Source of the DNA: Vandiemenella viatica
Lineage: Eukaryota; Arthropoda; Insecta; Orthoptera; Morabidae
NCBI GenBank assembly: GCA_031002005.1
Contig: CM061918.1
Span: forward strand, 66,870,531 to 66,934,530
Direction: 5' to 3'
DNA length: 64,000 bases
A program made the translations under genes and the position numbers. This document shows positions 1-11,869 of the stretch, piece by piece (within the stretch, counting starts at the first letter, position 1; each line of letters opens with the position of its first letter). The notes beneath the pieces were generated by a model. It saw only the letters and a list, made by a program, of their open reading frames with translations, made no database searches and had not been told where the DNA came from.

Positions 1-499
1 TTCACCTGATCTGCTCCCCTCACCCGATACCCCATTTCAAATCAAATGATATCATATGTGCTGTTGCGTCATTTTTTGACATCACCAAGAAAAGTTTATT
101 GCAGAGGCGATAGGATTGAAGGTTTGAAATTGCAAAGAGGATTAAATTTTATGGGACTTCAAACGTGCCTCAGTCTCAATCCACAAAATTTTTCAAACAA
201 CTTTGCTATATCAGTCTTGTGCATTTTCAGCAGAAATGTAAACATAAAAGCAATAACTTACAGAAAGGAGAAAGAAAAAACATCGACAAAAGCAAGCTGT
301 GATATGATTTTCATGATCAGGTTGTTTCAAGAATTTTTTAAATAAATGCATTCTTTCATTATACAGATGAAATAATAAAGTAGAATGCCTCTTTAGGAAA
401 AATAAAAAATTGTCAGTGAATTATTGTTATTACTCCGCAATTCACTAAAAGTGGGTGGCGGAGGGTGCATTGCACCTATCCAAATGTGATATACAAGAT
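1..499. other. No gene seen
   Basis: AT-rich sequence. The 99-codon open frame at 46-345 has no recognisable motif and no splice context. The stretch around 436-480 resembles the sequence at 16220-16270 and is probably an old retroelement tail. Confidence 0.5.
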
Positions 500-625
500 A
501 TGGCAGGAGGCACCCATGGGCTATTTTGAAGAACCATCCCGGCATTGGTCTGGAGCGATCTGGGAAAACCATGGGAAACCCAGATCAGAATGGTCCGAGT
601 GGTTTATCGAGAACTACTCCTGTCA
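500..625 (-). mobile_element. Degenerate SINE fragment
   Basis: This stretch shares the body of the SINE family seen best at 33344-33604: the block around 'catcccggcattggtctgga' followed by a 'ccatgggaaaccc' block. The tRNA-like head, which would lie to the right, is mostly lost. It is an old, truncated copy, oriented with the SINE's 5' end at the higher coordinate. Confidence 0.6.
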
Positions 626-834
626 AATTCTAAGTTTTCTTGTTTGGTAAATTATTCCGATTCCATTTCCTAATCACTCACGGAAACAATTAGTATAGGA
701 ACGAAATTATTCTGGCCCTGATTTCTTTTATATTATTATCTTGGTCATTCCTAGATATGAATGTGGTGACAGTAATATTTGTTGCTGTCATTCCAAAATA
801 AGTTAGTCATGAATTTTTCAGTTAGCTTCTGTCT

Positions 835-1090
835 AGAGCAACGCCTTTGTTGTTCCAGGTCTTCCTAACAAATTCCAACATCGCACTTACACTATCCCTC
901 CAGCTATATACAGCTCCCACAAATCTGACAGCTCTTCCTTGGATCACCTCCAATGCCTCTACTAATCCCATTTGATGGAGACTGCATACAGAACAAAGGA
1001 TGCACTAGTGCTTTGTATATAACTGATTTAACTTCTGATGGGTGCACACTGTTTTAAATTGCGACTTAAAAATTTGAGCATATGATTTGC
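835..1090 (-). pseudogene. Non-LTR retrotransposon RT C-terminal remnant
   Basis: The minus strand gives broken reading frames with the signature of the region after the reverse transcriptase catalytic core of Jockey/CR1-like LINEs. A 'YKALVHPLFCMQ' segment is followed by a segment of the type 'EVIQGRAVRFVGAVYSW', comparable to the usual 'VQRRAARFV' block. Frameshifts separate the pieces. It is a dead fragment with no intact ends visible. Confidence 0.6.
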
Positions 1091-1412
1091 TTTCCCAATT
1101 ACCTTCTCAATTCAGAAAAAGGTATATCAACCTCAACTTCAGGCAATGTTGTAAAACTTTCATAGTTTATTACACAATTTAATTATTTGAACTACAATAT
1201 TCAGTTGACTCACTCTTAAAATCAATTACATCAATCATGCATCACATAAATATGAAATTAAATGAACACATCTGAGTAAAAAGAAGTTTTCTTTTGAAAA
1301 TGATGTTAGTAAAAAAAAAAAAAAGACACTTGTAAGTTCCTGTAAATAAACTCTTAATCAGGTTACTTTTCAAACAAAATGATCATGCCTGAAGACATTT
1401 CAAACCATATGA

Positions 1413-1780
1413 AAAATGTGGGGTAATATCAAGATGGGGATACCGCTGCAGCCTCACGTAGTAAACACACAGATCACATGGTATATATGACATCATTGTG
1501 ACGTATGGTCCAGGCTTCATTACAACATAAACTCAAATGATAATTGATGAAATCATATTTTATAAATATGCGTTTCGGTCATAATGCAGCCTGGACCAAA
1601 GTAAGACGTAACCATAACGCATAATATTCCAGATATCCAATTTTCGAATCACATCTATAGCTGTTACTGTGTTGGTACGTGCAGACTAAATACGTCACAA
1701 TGATGTCTATACCACGTGATCTGTGTGTTTACTACCCGAGGCCGCAGCAGTATCCCCATCTTGATACTACCCAAAATTTG
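1413..1780. mobile_element. MITE with ~85-bp terminal inverted repeats
   Basis: The element spans 1421-1772. Its left end (starting gggtaatatcaagatgggga) and the reverse complement of its right end (starting gggtagtatcaagatgggga) match for about 85 bp with few differences. The flanks aaaatgtg (1413-1420) and aaaatttg (1773-1780) look like an 8-bp target duplication with one mismatch, which would fit a hAT, P or Merlin type. The 180-bp interior has no coding capacity. Confidence 0.75.
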
Positions 1781-2917
1781 TAGTGATGTATCTTATTTGC
1801 AAAGTAACAATTTTCTTGAAAAAACAGGAGAGGGTATCAACATATAAAATTAATCTTTGACTGCATGTGATTTTGCTGAAAATAATTGTCAAATACAAAA
1901 CTTTTAACTCTAAAGTGTTGGCTATATTTGGGGTCTATTGGAGATCGCAATTCTGGAACAACAACATTAAATAATATCGTTGTAATACTGGTGTATCCAG
2001 TTGCAAGAAATATTATTTATCAAGCAATAATTCCATTGTAATAGAGCCTGGACCAGCATGACACCATTAAACATACTTGGGAAATAATTTCTAGTGGAGT
2101 CTTGCGTTTGACCACTTCAGTATTAGGATGCCAACTCCTGGCGGAATCACAATGCCCAGTAATCCCTATATTTGTACATACTTTTTGAGAAATTAGTTTC
2201 ATTTCAGTAAAATAAATTTATTAAATTGTCAAGCAATATTTTTGTCATCGATATACACTGCTTTAATACAATCCTCCATCTCTTTCATCCTGAGCTATTC
2301 TCTTCTTTTTCACACACTCATCATAAAACACAACCTGAATTAAATGCATCACATACTGTAATGCTTGCTTCAATTGTAAAATCCAATAAATAAGTCTTGA
2401 AAAAATTAGAGGCATTTAATTGTGAACCAAAAGAAACGAGCAACAGTTAGGCTATTAAGTTTCCAAATATCGGATTTCAAATAGTTTCTTATAAACAACT
2501 GATATACAATATTCCGTGTTTGGCAGTAGTAAAGTAAGGCTCCTACAAGATGTTATTTTCAGGGCAGGCATTTACTATTTTCAAATGTTGCATACGGCCG
2601 AATTTAAAGATTTAAACATAAAAAACTCTAAACTGTAGCATGATCGACTAAAAATATGAAAAACCATGAACGAATAACAGTCAATATAGCCATACAAGAT
2701 ACCTTTTTCGGAGATTCCATTAAATAACTTAATGACTATGAGTAAAGGAGCAACTAGTTCATTGCCCTTTAATTATACCTCGGCAATGCGCATGTAGTAT
2801 ATATACTTAAAATCGATATGCAATTAAATGTCAAACTGACACCCTCCGCATAACCTACAAATCTACTGTTTAGAATGCATAACATCCAAATTTTTGATCG
2901 GTTTGAACAGATCTTAC
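1781..2917. other. No confident gene; AT-rich
   Basis: Mostly AT-rich sequence with no conserved coding signal. A short open stretch on the minus strand near 2059-2160 resembles an exon but does not join in frame to the candidate exon at 2918-3013, so it is not called. Confidence 0.4.
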
Positions 2918-3013
2918 CTTCTCCGCTGGTTTGTTGCAAGCCCTGACGTCTATCATGTTGCCGATTACCGTCCAGTTCGAATTATCAGCAGGCACATCGG
3001 TTACATCGAGCAT
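2918..3013 (-). CDS. Candidate first coding exon of an unrecognised host gene
   Basis: On the minus strand an ATG (3013-3011) opens 32 codons ending exactly at a good splice donor: AAG followed by GTAAGA (2917-2912), phase 0. The peptide starts MLDVTDVPADNSNW and continues TVIGNMIDVRACNKPAEK. The exon and the ~120 bp upstream are richer in CpG than the surroundings, as expected for an insect promoter and first exon. I do not recognise the protein. Later exons should lie at lower coordinates; none could be joined in frame within 1-2917, so the rest may lie outside the window. A chance open frame is possible. Confidence 0.4.
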
Positions 3014-3549
3014 GTCAGACGAAGCGCGATGATGTTGTGATTCGTAACGCTACCGCTCACAAAAACTCGAAACGTCTATATATTGTCTCTGGCTTTTGCT
3101 GTACCAGAGTGTTAGTTCAGTCTGCATCCACGGGCAGTTGGTTACGCTCCATTTAGTAAAGTTTGAAAGTAATATTAACTCTGCCGATTTCTTTCCAACC
3201 TTGCTTGATTTTAAACACTTCACTTATTGAACTTTCGCATCCTTGAATTAATTCGACCCTTTAACATTTTCCGACCCAAAGATTTTGTTTGTGGATTACT
3301 AGAAGCAGATGCTTACGACGTCCATTATCTCTTATTTCAGCAAAAAGTAAAAACAGGATCATTTAAGACCCTGATATTAGGCATAATTCTTTATAAGTGC
3401 ATGTAATGACATTTCCGACATGCACTTCATCGGTTGCTAGCCTCGCTCATAGTGAGCTATCTGTCTGCTGCATGATTCCGTTGCGGGCCTCGTTCATAGC
3501 TTCTTTCATGGCCATCGCTGCTGGTAGTGATGCCGACTTCTAGGGAGTT

Positions 3550-4860
3550 GAAGATCCAACCGAGATCAACGACATCCACCTGGAGGCACTAGGCGAACAA
3601 GTCGGGCTTGTGTACATCGTCGAGTTCAAACACTCGAAGTGTTCCCCTTATCCACTTCCAGGAGACAGCTCCCAAACACAATGGTGCGTCGTGGACGCTT
3701 TGGGTTATACATGATGGGCTGAAGTATGGCGGCTCCATGCCAACTGAGTATTACCACTTTGCCACGGCGCTGAGATTTGTTTCTGACGTGAAGCTCACCA
3801 CGACAATGCGGCAGCAAACGGGCACATGCGCCCGGAAGCCTCGGAAACCTGTCCGATGGTCTTCAATGAAGATTTCTGGGCGAAGAAATTCTTCCAAAGG
3901 CTAAACGGCAAGGGCAAGCAACAACGCAGAAAGCAACAAGCAGCAGCAACCAAGGTCGTGGGGAAGAAAAGTACCATCTTTTCAGCGGAAAAAAACTGCT
4001 GACTACTGGAAGCCAGGAACCACAAACTGAAGAATACGACTTCAAGGTTCCAGAACCGCCTGCCAGCCCTTCCCGGGGTGACACAGTGGTCTCAGCACCG
4101 GAGTAGCCTATGCCTTCCCTGGAGGAGGGGGAGTCAGCACCCGACACGGAGGAAGAACCAGTCCTTTCCGTGCTATGCAGACAGTTGGGGAAGCCTCTAT
4201 CTGCAGCTTCTGCTGGTTACAGAGCTGCCACTGTTCTGCTGGCCGGCTAAAGAAGGCATCATCATGCTATCCTACTGCCCTTCGGACATGACGAAGGCCA
4301 CCAGCTTGCTAAACGACATGGGCATCAGCTGCTACGCGGAGCAGTCGCCACCAGTGACTAATTAGACGCTGTTGAGGGAGTGGGATACTTCTCCATCCGA
4401 GCTCAGGCAGTATTTCAACTGTTAAAATCACGAACATCATGCGAGCGACTGCACTGAGCAACGCAGGTGCGTCAGATGTGGGGCTGACCACCGAGTAGCC
4501 CAATGCACCACAGCCAGAACGGAAACAGTCTGGTGTAGACAAGTGGCTTGCTTCTCTGGCTGTGAAACCAAGAAGAAACTTCGAGCGAAGTGTCGCCCGA
4601 AAGTAGCAGCGGCCTCCAAGCGAGACCGCCAGGAAGCCAGATCAACCAACCTCCTCGCCACCTGATACTGGCGGCCACGTCTGCGCGCGAGTCGTAAACG
4701 CGGGCCCCTGCGCGCCGCCAAACAGCCAGCAGCTCCTGGCTCCTGTCGGCAGCCGGCCGGCCGCCAAGAAAGACGACCAGCGGGCCACTGCCATGCCTGC
4801 CGTACCGGTTCCAGCGACCCGCTCATGGTGGTGGTGACGCTGCTCACGCAGCCACGTGCC
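3550..4860 (+). pseudogene. LINE ORF1 (gag-like) remnant with zinc knuckles
   Basis: A GC-richer block encodes, in broken frames, an ORF1 protein typical of Jockey/I-type non-LTR retrotransposons, which binds element RNA. The clearest part is 4411-4540. One knuckle has the spacing CX2CX4HX4C, with the first Cys changed to Tyr and a stop codon inside. The second is intact: CVRCGADHRVAQC (CX2CX3HX4C). A further Cys-rich stretch follows. Upstream at 4250-4360 is a segment similar to the domain preceding the knuckles in such proteins. Several stops and frameshifts show that it is dead. Confidence 0.65.
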
Positions 4861-5099
4861 ACGTCAACAAGAATGCCACGTTAACAAGAGACAACAGACA
4901 CCACTAACCAACTGATGACTTAGCCAAAAAGTCACTTTAAAAAAAGCATTTCCATACAGCAGTAAAATGTTCCAAACCTGTAACAGCAGTAAACGATTTA
5001 GCGCAAGCTATCTCGATGATGTTGCGTTGCATTGCGTTCTCACATCCACCTCATAGACTTTTATACGGCACCTTGCTTTGTGTTTAATATAAAAAGCTA

Positions 5100-6040
5100 G
5101 GGTAGGAAATGTAGTATCAAAAGAAGTAGAAGTGAACGTGGGACTTCCACAGGGTAGTGTATTCGGGCCATCGCTATTCGTTATTTCAATAAATGATTGT
5201 GTTAATGATTTACTGTCAGATGTAAGATTCTTTGCACATGACATAATGACATATAAAAATGTAAAAACGGCAGAAGACTGTAAACAGCTGCAAGGTGATC
5301 CAGATAGGATAACTAGCTGGGTGAGTCAACATGGGATGAAGATCAGAAAAATATCTAAAGGTTGATTATGATTATGAAGTGGGAAGGAGCTGTTTATTGA
5401 AGACTAGAAAAGTAAATACCTCGGCATAACATTTGATAGCAGACTTAACTGGGCAGCACACATTGGACAGGTAGTAGGGAAAGTGTTCAAAATCCTTCCT
5501 TCACCTGTTGGAAAGAGTGATGAGGGGATGCACCAGAGAAGTAAGGGAATTGAGATACTAAACTTTGGTCAGACTACTGCTGGAATATGGTAGTGTACTA
5601 GGAGACTCAGATTTTGGGTTTTAAATTCAGGAGTTGGAGGAGGTGCAGAGAAGGGCTGCTAGATTTGTCTTTGGAAATTACCGCAAAACACAATTAGTAA
5701 CTACGATGAAAAAAGCGATAGAGTATGGTTCATTGGAGGTTAGAACGAGCGTGAAGAGAGTCATGCAAGTGCACAAGGCCTTTATTGGTGATGAAGCGTG
5801 GAAAGATATAGGTGAGAAAATTAAGAAAGTTGCGTGGAAGGATAAAGATGACCATAACCAGAAGCTGGCACTTGATAATAGGCATAAGGGTGTGGGAAAA
5901 TTTTATCTCGTAGGAAAGGGGGTAAGGGACTGAAATAAATTACCAAGAGAAGTGATGAATAATTTACAAAAACATTGAAAGAATTTAAAGCAAAAATTAG
6001 TAGAGGGGAAGAGGAAAGGATAAAGATGGGTGTGTAGGGA
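5100..6040 (+). pseudogene. LINE reverse transcriptase remnant (family A, copy 1)
   Basis: The frame from about 5132 carries the reverse transcriptase palm region: 'LPQGSVFGPSLF' then 'INDCVNDLL' and 'FFAHDIMTYK', where the catalytic FADD is altered to FAHD. A second frame at 5634-5933 carries the downstream block 'EEVQRRAARFVFGNY'. The copy is 5'-truncated and frameshifted between these blocks. Related copies of the same family lie at 11870-12480, 50040-53215 and 57740-60470, all on the plus strand. Confidence 0.8.
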
Positions 6041-6234
6041 GATTGCTACCGGAGCGTGCGGTTTTTAAGATATCACCAATATACACTTCAGCTCTCCTCG
6101 GTATGGCATTATTTTACCATGTTGTTTCCATGTTATGTTAAGAAGGTAGCGATAACAGCCATCTATTCTGGGTGGTACTTACAAGAAAATTATAACCAAC
6201 TAGCTGGTACCCAAGACTTCGTTCGTGTTTGTAA

Positions 6235-7320
6235 AGAATTTGGATTGACAGCTACCGACATCTAGCCACCATAGTGCACGATGGGAGACTCGATGCTATT
6301 ACCACACACAAACGCCAGTCATCTGCGCTATGTAGTTCAGGCAGCAAAGTAAAATTTACGGATACACATGTCTTTGGTCGAAATAAGAAAATATCCTTGA
6401 TCGGCCAATTTCAACCACCATATCTCCCACACTCCCACAGTTACTGAAATTCGACCAACGTTGTGATCGAAAGGTGACTCTATTTTACTACCACATACAA
6501 ACGCAAGTGATCTGCGATAGATAGTTTTCGCTGAGAAGTGATACACCTAGTCACATGCGTCTTTGGCAGAAATATGAAATTGCAGCAGGTCGACCAATTT
6601 CAACCCCCATATCTCCCACACCCCCATGGCTACCGACATCTAACAACCATAGTGCACGAAAGAAGACATGATTCTACTACCACACACAAACATCAATGGT
6701 CTATGCTATGTAGTTGTGGCAGAAAAGTGACATATGCGGAGACACAAGTCTTTGGTCGAAATACGAAAATATCCTTGACCGGCACTTTCAACCACCATAC
6801 TGTATCTCCTACAATCCCACAGTTAATGAAATTCGGCCAACGTTGTGATCGAAAGGTGACTCTGTGTTACTAACAAACACAAACTCCAGTGATCTGCGAT
6901 AGATAGTTTAGGCTGAAAAGTGATAAACCAAAAAACATGCGTCTTTGGCAGAAATGTGAAAGTGGCGCAGGTTGACCACTTTCAACCACCATATCTCCCA
7001 CACCCCCACAGCTACTGACATTTAACCACCAGAGTGCACGATGGGAGATTCACTGCTACTACCACACACAAACATCAATGGTCTATCCTATGTATTTGTG
7101 GCAGGAAGGAGAAGTATAAGGAGACACAAATTTTTGGTCGAAATATGAAAACGCCCTGCATTGACCAACTTTAATCATCATATCTTCCACATCCCCACAG
7201 CTATCGGCAATCGGCCAACGTTGTGCACGATAGGAAACTCCATGCTACTTCCTCACACAAACACCAGTGATCTGTTCTATGTGTTGGTGGCTGAAAAGTG
7301 AAATATAGTGAAAAACACGT
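6235..7320 (+). repeat. Tandem satellite, ~190-bp monomer, dimeric organisation
   Basis: A motif of the type 'ttcaaccaccatatctccca' recurs near 6408, 6598, 6788, 6982 and, degraded, 7168, giving a period of about 185-195 bp and nearly six monomers. Two monomer types alternate. One contains a 'ccaccatagtgcacgatggg' block (near 6265, 6648, 7032). The other contains a 'ccaacgttgtgatcgaaagg' block (near 6451, 6838, degraded at 7217). The higher-order unit is therefore about 385 bp. The open frames in it are by-products of the repeat. Confidence 0.85.
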
Positions 7321-8849
7321 CTATTTATATACATATAAGATTTAAAAGGTCAGCTTAGGTTGACTGCAGATAAATAATAAATATTCTCTCCAAATTGATA
7401 TGTATCCGAAGAGATCATGTAAGCCCACGGCGATTCATGCAATTAAAAAAAAAATGGAATGTCAATCGGCTAATTGTTTTTTGTTGGAAAAATGTGGAGT
7501 CAATTAAGAATCTATCCAAAAGTAAGAAAAGAAGATTCATTAAGGAATTTAAGTTTATAAAACATATTAGAATCGAAATTTATTTTTAATGGATAGTAAA
7601 AATTATGAATTTATTGCTATTAACTGCAAAGTTTCATAAGTATGTTAGTTTAAGCTCCCATGAAATATTTTTGAATATGAAATTTAACCTTTGTTGTTAG
7701 CGGGTAGCGAGGTTTACCGCTTCTGTCGACTATTAGACAATAAGCATATTGTTTTGAAGAGAAATTGTGAATTTATATGTTAACCTGACATTGATTTTGT
7801 TTACTGACAATTTTTTCATCCGTTTTACAGTAAATGAGGACAACAATGAACGGGAGGCAACCCCGTTATAACTATAACGATTTATTATATAAAAAAATAT
7901 AGATGCTGATAAAACAATCAATGAATCCTTGTAATGAACTGATCCTGTTATGACCTTTAGTAATGATACTGCTTCATGACATATTTCGAGTTTTTCTGTT
8001 GCGGCTAAACCAAGAGTCATATACCCAATAGCTCAAAGCATTACCAGTTAGACAATTAGAACACTCGACAATTATCTAATATCTTTTAATTTCTCTGAAC
8101 CACTAGCTCTCACTCTGTAATCGGTTAACGAATAGGAGAAAGTTTTTAGGAAGGTGCCCAGACTAATTTTTGAAGTAGCTAGTGGTAATATAACATGCAC
8201 ATGAATTATTTTGGAATATTAAGAAAAAAACTCCGCTGTCTGCACCGTGGGTCGAAAGATGAACGGAGAAAAACAATAATCGGGGCGAGAATCGGCCTGA
8301 GGTCTATTAAGCATACCATATTACAATGTGTTGTTCGCTTGTTTCTAATCTTTAATCCTTGATTAACTCAAGATGCAGAAATGGATTCCTGAGTTCACAG
8401 TTTGAAGTCCTTTGGATTAACTAACCGTGACCAGCATTTTTGATGTTGCTACCAAATAATATGTCACTATCAGCTGAACCTAGAGAATACAGAAATAGGT
8501 GCATCTTTACTGAATTTCGTTGCTAGAACCACAAAGAATAGTTAGCACTAGGCATGAGTTCCCACCTGTTAATTCTATAAATAAACCCAGAGGAAGTACA
8601 GAAAAGTAAACTGGACATAGTATACACAAGAACAACCTGCGCTGGATAACACCGAAAACAGAAAGCTACAAGCGATTCTTTGGAACAATTGTTAGTGCGG
8701 TAAAACGAAACATTCCACAGGAATCCAGAAAACATTATATTCCATTTTGAGCTGACTCTACTCAAGCTTTAAATAAATCCTATTAGGATACTGGTAACAC
8801 AGAAGTTGGTAATGAAATATTAAACGAAGCAAATGAAGGAAGAAAGCAG
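7321..8849. other. No gene seen
   Basis: AT-rich sequence between the satellite and the next LINE. The open frames at 7395-7589, 7733-8020 and 8523-8765 show no motif, no plausible splice context and no similarity I recognise. Confidence 0.4.
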
Positions 8850-10620
8850 AAATGGAAAGAACTAACCTCTCATACGAACTTCACACATTCGAGCAGGATG
8901 GCATCGACTCTGCCAAGGGCTTCTCGTCAAATTCCCGCAGTCAAGAGCCAAAGATAATACAGTCAGAAATGGCAATACATATCAAAACACATATAGAGAA
9001 GATCCAGATGTCAAACATAAAGGAAGAGCTAATATATATTCACAATATTCTACAGGATGAACCCATTTCTCAAGCCCGTTTAGTGAATCCAAAGCAATAA
9101 AATGGCAACACTCAGAAGAGCACTAGGACTGGATGGCATATATCCCGAATTCACAAAATATGAGGATACAAGCGATAAATGATTGATAACATTTTCTAAC
9201 AACATAATGGATACTGGGAACATTCCTCCACAGTTTAGGGATGTACATACGTTAGCAATCCTCAGTCCAGGAAAGCCACCATATGATGCATCCAATAACC
9301 TCCCGATCACACTACTCAGAATCTGCTTTAAACTGATGGAACGCCTCATCCTCAAAGAATCCAAACAGTTATAAGCAGCAGGCCCGCCGCTAGATGTTTG
9401 AACGCCCGTGTGCAATACCGATTATGCCACCCCCTGTCTAATTACAGCCAATGGTGGTTCCTGGGGGGCGACTGTCGATCACTCGATTTGCCGCCCCCTT
9501 GATATGCCGCCCGCGTGCGGTGTACGCCTCGCACGCCCGCTTACGGCGGGCCTGATAAGCAGTATAACCAGCAGACGAGGAAGGATTCAGAAGCCTAGTT
9601 CTAGCTTTAATGTCATACATCGAAGTCGGGTTGCTTCTATACACTTATCTGCAGCCTACGACATGGTGTGGCTAGATGCACTATTGTTTAAACTAAACAG
9701 GTACATGTCACGCAAAAAATTGACCACTCTTGTCAAAAACATGATGACATCCCGCTGGTTCAAAGTCAGTACTGGCCAGAACATGTCAATCACTTATCAT
9801 CATGAATGGTTTACCACAAGCATCCGTTATAGGACCAGTGCTTTTCAACGTATACACTACTGATTTGCAGATCATAACTATGTACGAAGTTCTGCTATGC
9901 TGATCTTGGAGAGGGATCAGAGGTATTGACCAAAGACTTGGAAACTCTGAATTTATACGAGGAGACTCTGTATGATCTCAAAGATAACTGAAGCATGTGA
10001 GTTCCATCTGAACAACCAAATAGCAAATATATACTTTTGCAAACAAAGAGCGAAACACATTTTCTGTCATAAGTATATAGATATTACTGTATTTGTAATG
10101 TAAATCTAAATCACAGCACATGGAACAACATAATGGGAAAACTAGTTGGCACTTCCTGTGGTACTCAAACAGCTACATTGATAACTGCCGCTCTGACACT
10201 TGTGAAGCTAGCCGCCAAATAGCGTGCCGCGTGTGATCACACCTGGAAGATAGATATCATCATGAATGCGTATATGAAGATCATCATAGGCACACTGAAA
10301 ACTACATCCATCCCTTGGCTTCAAGTCATGTCACATTTTCCCACCAGAGCATAAGCTTTTAGGCGAGATTCGCGGAAACTGCATCACCCTGACTTTGCTC
10401 AATGTCTTCCTGTTAGAAGTCCTACAAGACCCTCCTGCCAGTTATCGATCAGCATAAGAACGATGATCTTAACATCACAGAAGAATGGCGTCAAAAATGG
10501 GTACACCAATCCAACACCGAGGTGTCGAAGACATATCATGCATTTTACCGGGACTCAAGATGGAGAGAGGAATATCGACAATGCTAACTCGAGTAGGAAG
10601 TTGACACGCCAAATGTAATG
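8850..10620 (+). pseudogene. Non-LTR retrotransposon RT remnant (family B, copy 1)
   Basis: Broken frames follow the order of a Jockey-like reverse transcriptase: 'LGLDGIYPEFTK' near 9120; 'NIPPQFRDVHTLAILSPGKP' and 'LMERLILKES' at 9183-9374; 'HLSAAYDMVWLDALLFKLN' near 9640; the catalytic YADD region, degraded, near 9880-9960; and a C-terminal thumb region with 'KLVGTSCGTQTATLITAAL' near 10140. A 176-bp hAT-type MITE interrupts it at 9379-9554. A related C-terminal copy lies at 42930-43925. Many stops; not functional. Confidence 0.8.
9371..9562. mobile_element. hAT-type MITE, 176 bp, perfect 8-bp TSD (copy 1)
   Basis: The element spans 9379-9554, starting CAGGCCCGCCGC and ending GCGGGCCTG, so its termini are inverted repeats. 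It is flanked by perfect 8-bp duplications ataagcag at 9371-9378 and 9555-9562. CAG-start ends and 8-bp duplications are the signature of hAT elements. It is very GC-rich compared with the host LINE. It is a shorter relative of the 316-bp copy at 13260-13575, with an internal deletion. Confidence 0.9.
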
Positions 10621-11869
10621 CGACTTCTCAACTTGAGCTGTGTAGCATATGAATGGACAGTAGAACTCACTATTGCACAGTGCCAACCCAACCACAATAT
10701 AATGGCTATAGAAGTTAGATATAAAGCTGTGACTGTCGGACTTGCTCTGTGTCAATTATTGGTAATATATTCTATGTCAAATCCTGTAATCGTTACCTCT
10801 ATAAAAATGGTTGTCATGCCATACAATAAACACATACATAAAAGAAAATTATGATTTGTAAGCATATTATTACCGTATTTGTTACAGTAAATTATGTTTA
10901 ATGCATTCAGTAGACTCCAGATAGATAAGAAGCAGTAGCCACTACTTATCTACATTTTTCGTAATATTTCGTATTATTGCTGTTCTTTGGCAAACTTTAC
11001 TTCCGTTTTTTTTCCCCAATGTACTGTAAATATTCATGTTTGATAGATTGAGAAGCTCTCACCAACGACGATCAATTACTGTCCCGCCAAGGTCAACCTG
11101 CCTGACACATTGTTCCTTGCTGATGTGTGACTGCAACTGATTGTTTCTATCTATATTAAACCGGATCAACTAATCTAGCTCCCGCTAGCCGCCAGCGTCA
11201 ACTCCTCTTAACGGGTTTCAATTCGTTGCTGTAACCGACTGAATCTGCTCCGAGAATATTCGCAACGGACATCCACCCCAATATTCTAGATGGCGATCTA
11301 CTCCTTTTTAATTCTCGTCCACCCATTTATGTACTGGCGTGGTCCCTGTGGCAGTTGTCTCGGCCGAAAGAAACATTACAAAAGTTTTCACCGTCTTGCC
11401 AAGGCTAGTTTGAATAATACAGCGGATTTTCCTGAGGTAGAAAACGTCACCTATACTAACTTAAATTGTTCCCTTGCAACATCCACCTTGATAAAACAGG
11501 TAATGGTGGCTGGAATAATTAAATTAGTGATATAGAGTTTATTAAGACAATATGGAGAACCACATATAGTAGTAGTCGTTATTGCGCAGACTGCATTTCT
11601 CCTTAGCGATCTCTTCTACTATGGCCATTTCAAAATCTCAACTTCAGATGCACATGCAAAAATATTTCCACTGTAATGTGATCTGCACTGAAGCCATATA
11701 AGTTATTTACAAGCTTTATAATAGCCACCATTTTCTGATATATCCCAAGTTGGATAAGTAAAATGAACACACAAAAGAAGGATCGAATTAATTTAAGAAG
11801 ATTCAAGAACATGTAAATTCTCTTTCAGTCTGTGTTACACTACAAGTCATTATGTCAATATTTTAAATA
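10621..11869. other. No gene seen
   Basis: No conserved coding signal, no paired repeat ends. The 81-codon frame at 11290-11535 and the 78-codon frame at 10618-10854 show no recognisable domain. Confidence 0.4.

Noticed and set aside
46..345. 99-codon frame at the window start
   Set aside because: No motif, no conserved pattern, plausible by chance in AT-rich DNA.
2059..2160. Minus-strand open stretch ending at a GTATGT donor-like site, possibly a second exon after 2918-3013
   Set aside because: The only reasonable acceptor (ATATAG) gives a phase that does not match the phase-0 donor at 2917, and the peptide is not recognised.
4437..4862. 141-codon minus-strand frame rich in Arg, Ala and Trp
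   Set aside because: Shadow of the plus-strand LINE ORF1, which has clear zinc-knuckle spacing.
6235..7320. Regular spacing first considered as a CRISPR-like array
   Set aside because: Whole ~190-bp monomers repeat with no distinct spacers; it is a satellite in an animal genome.
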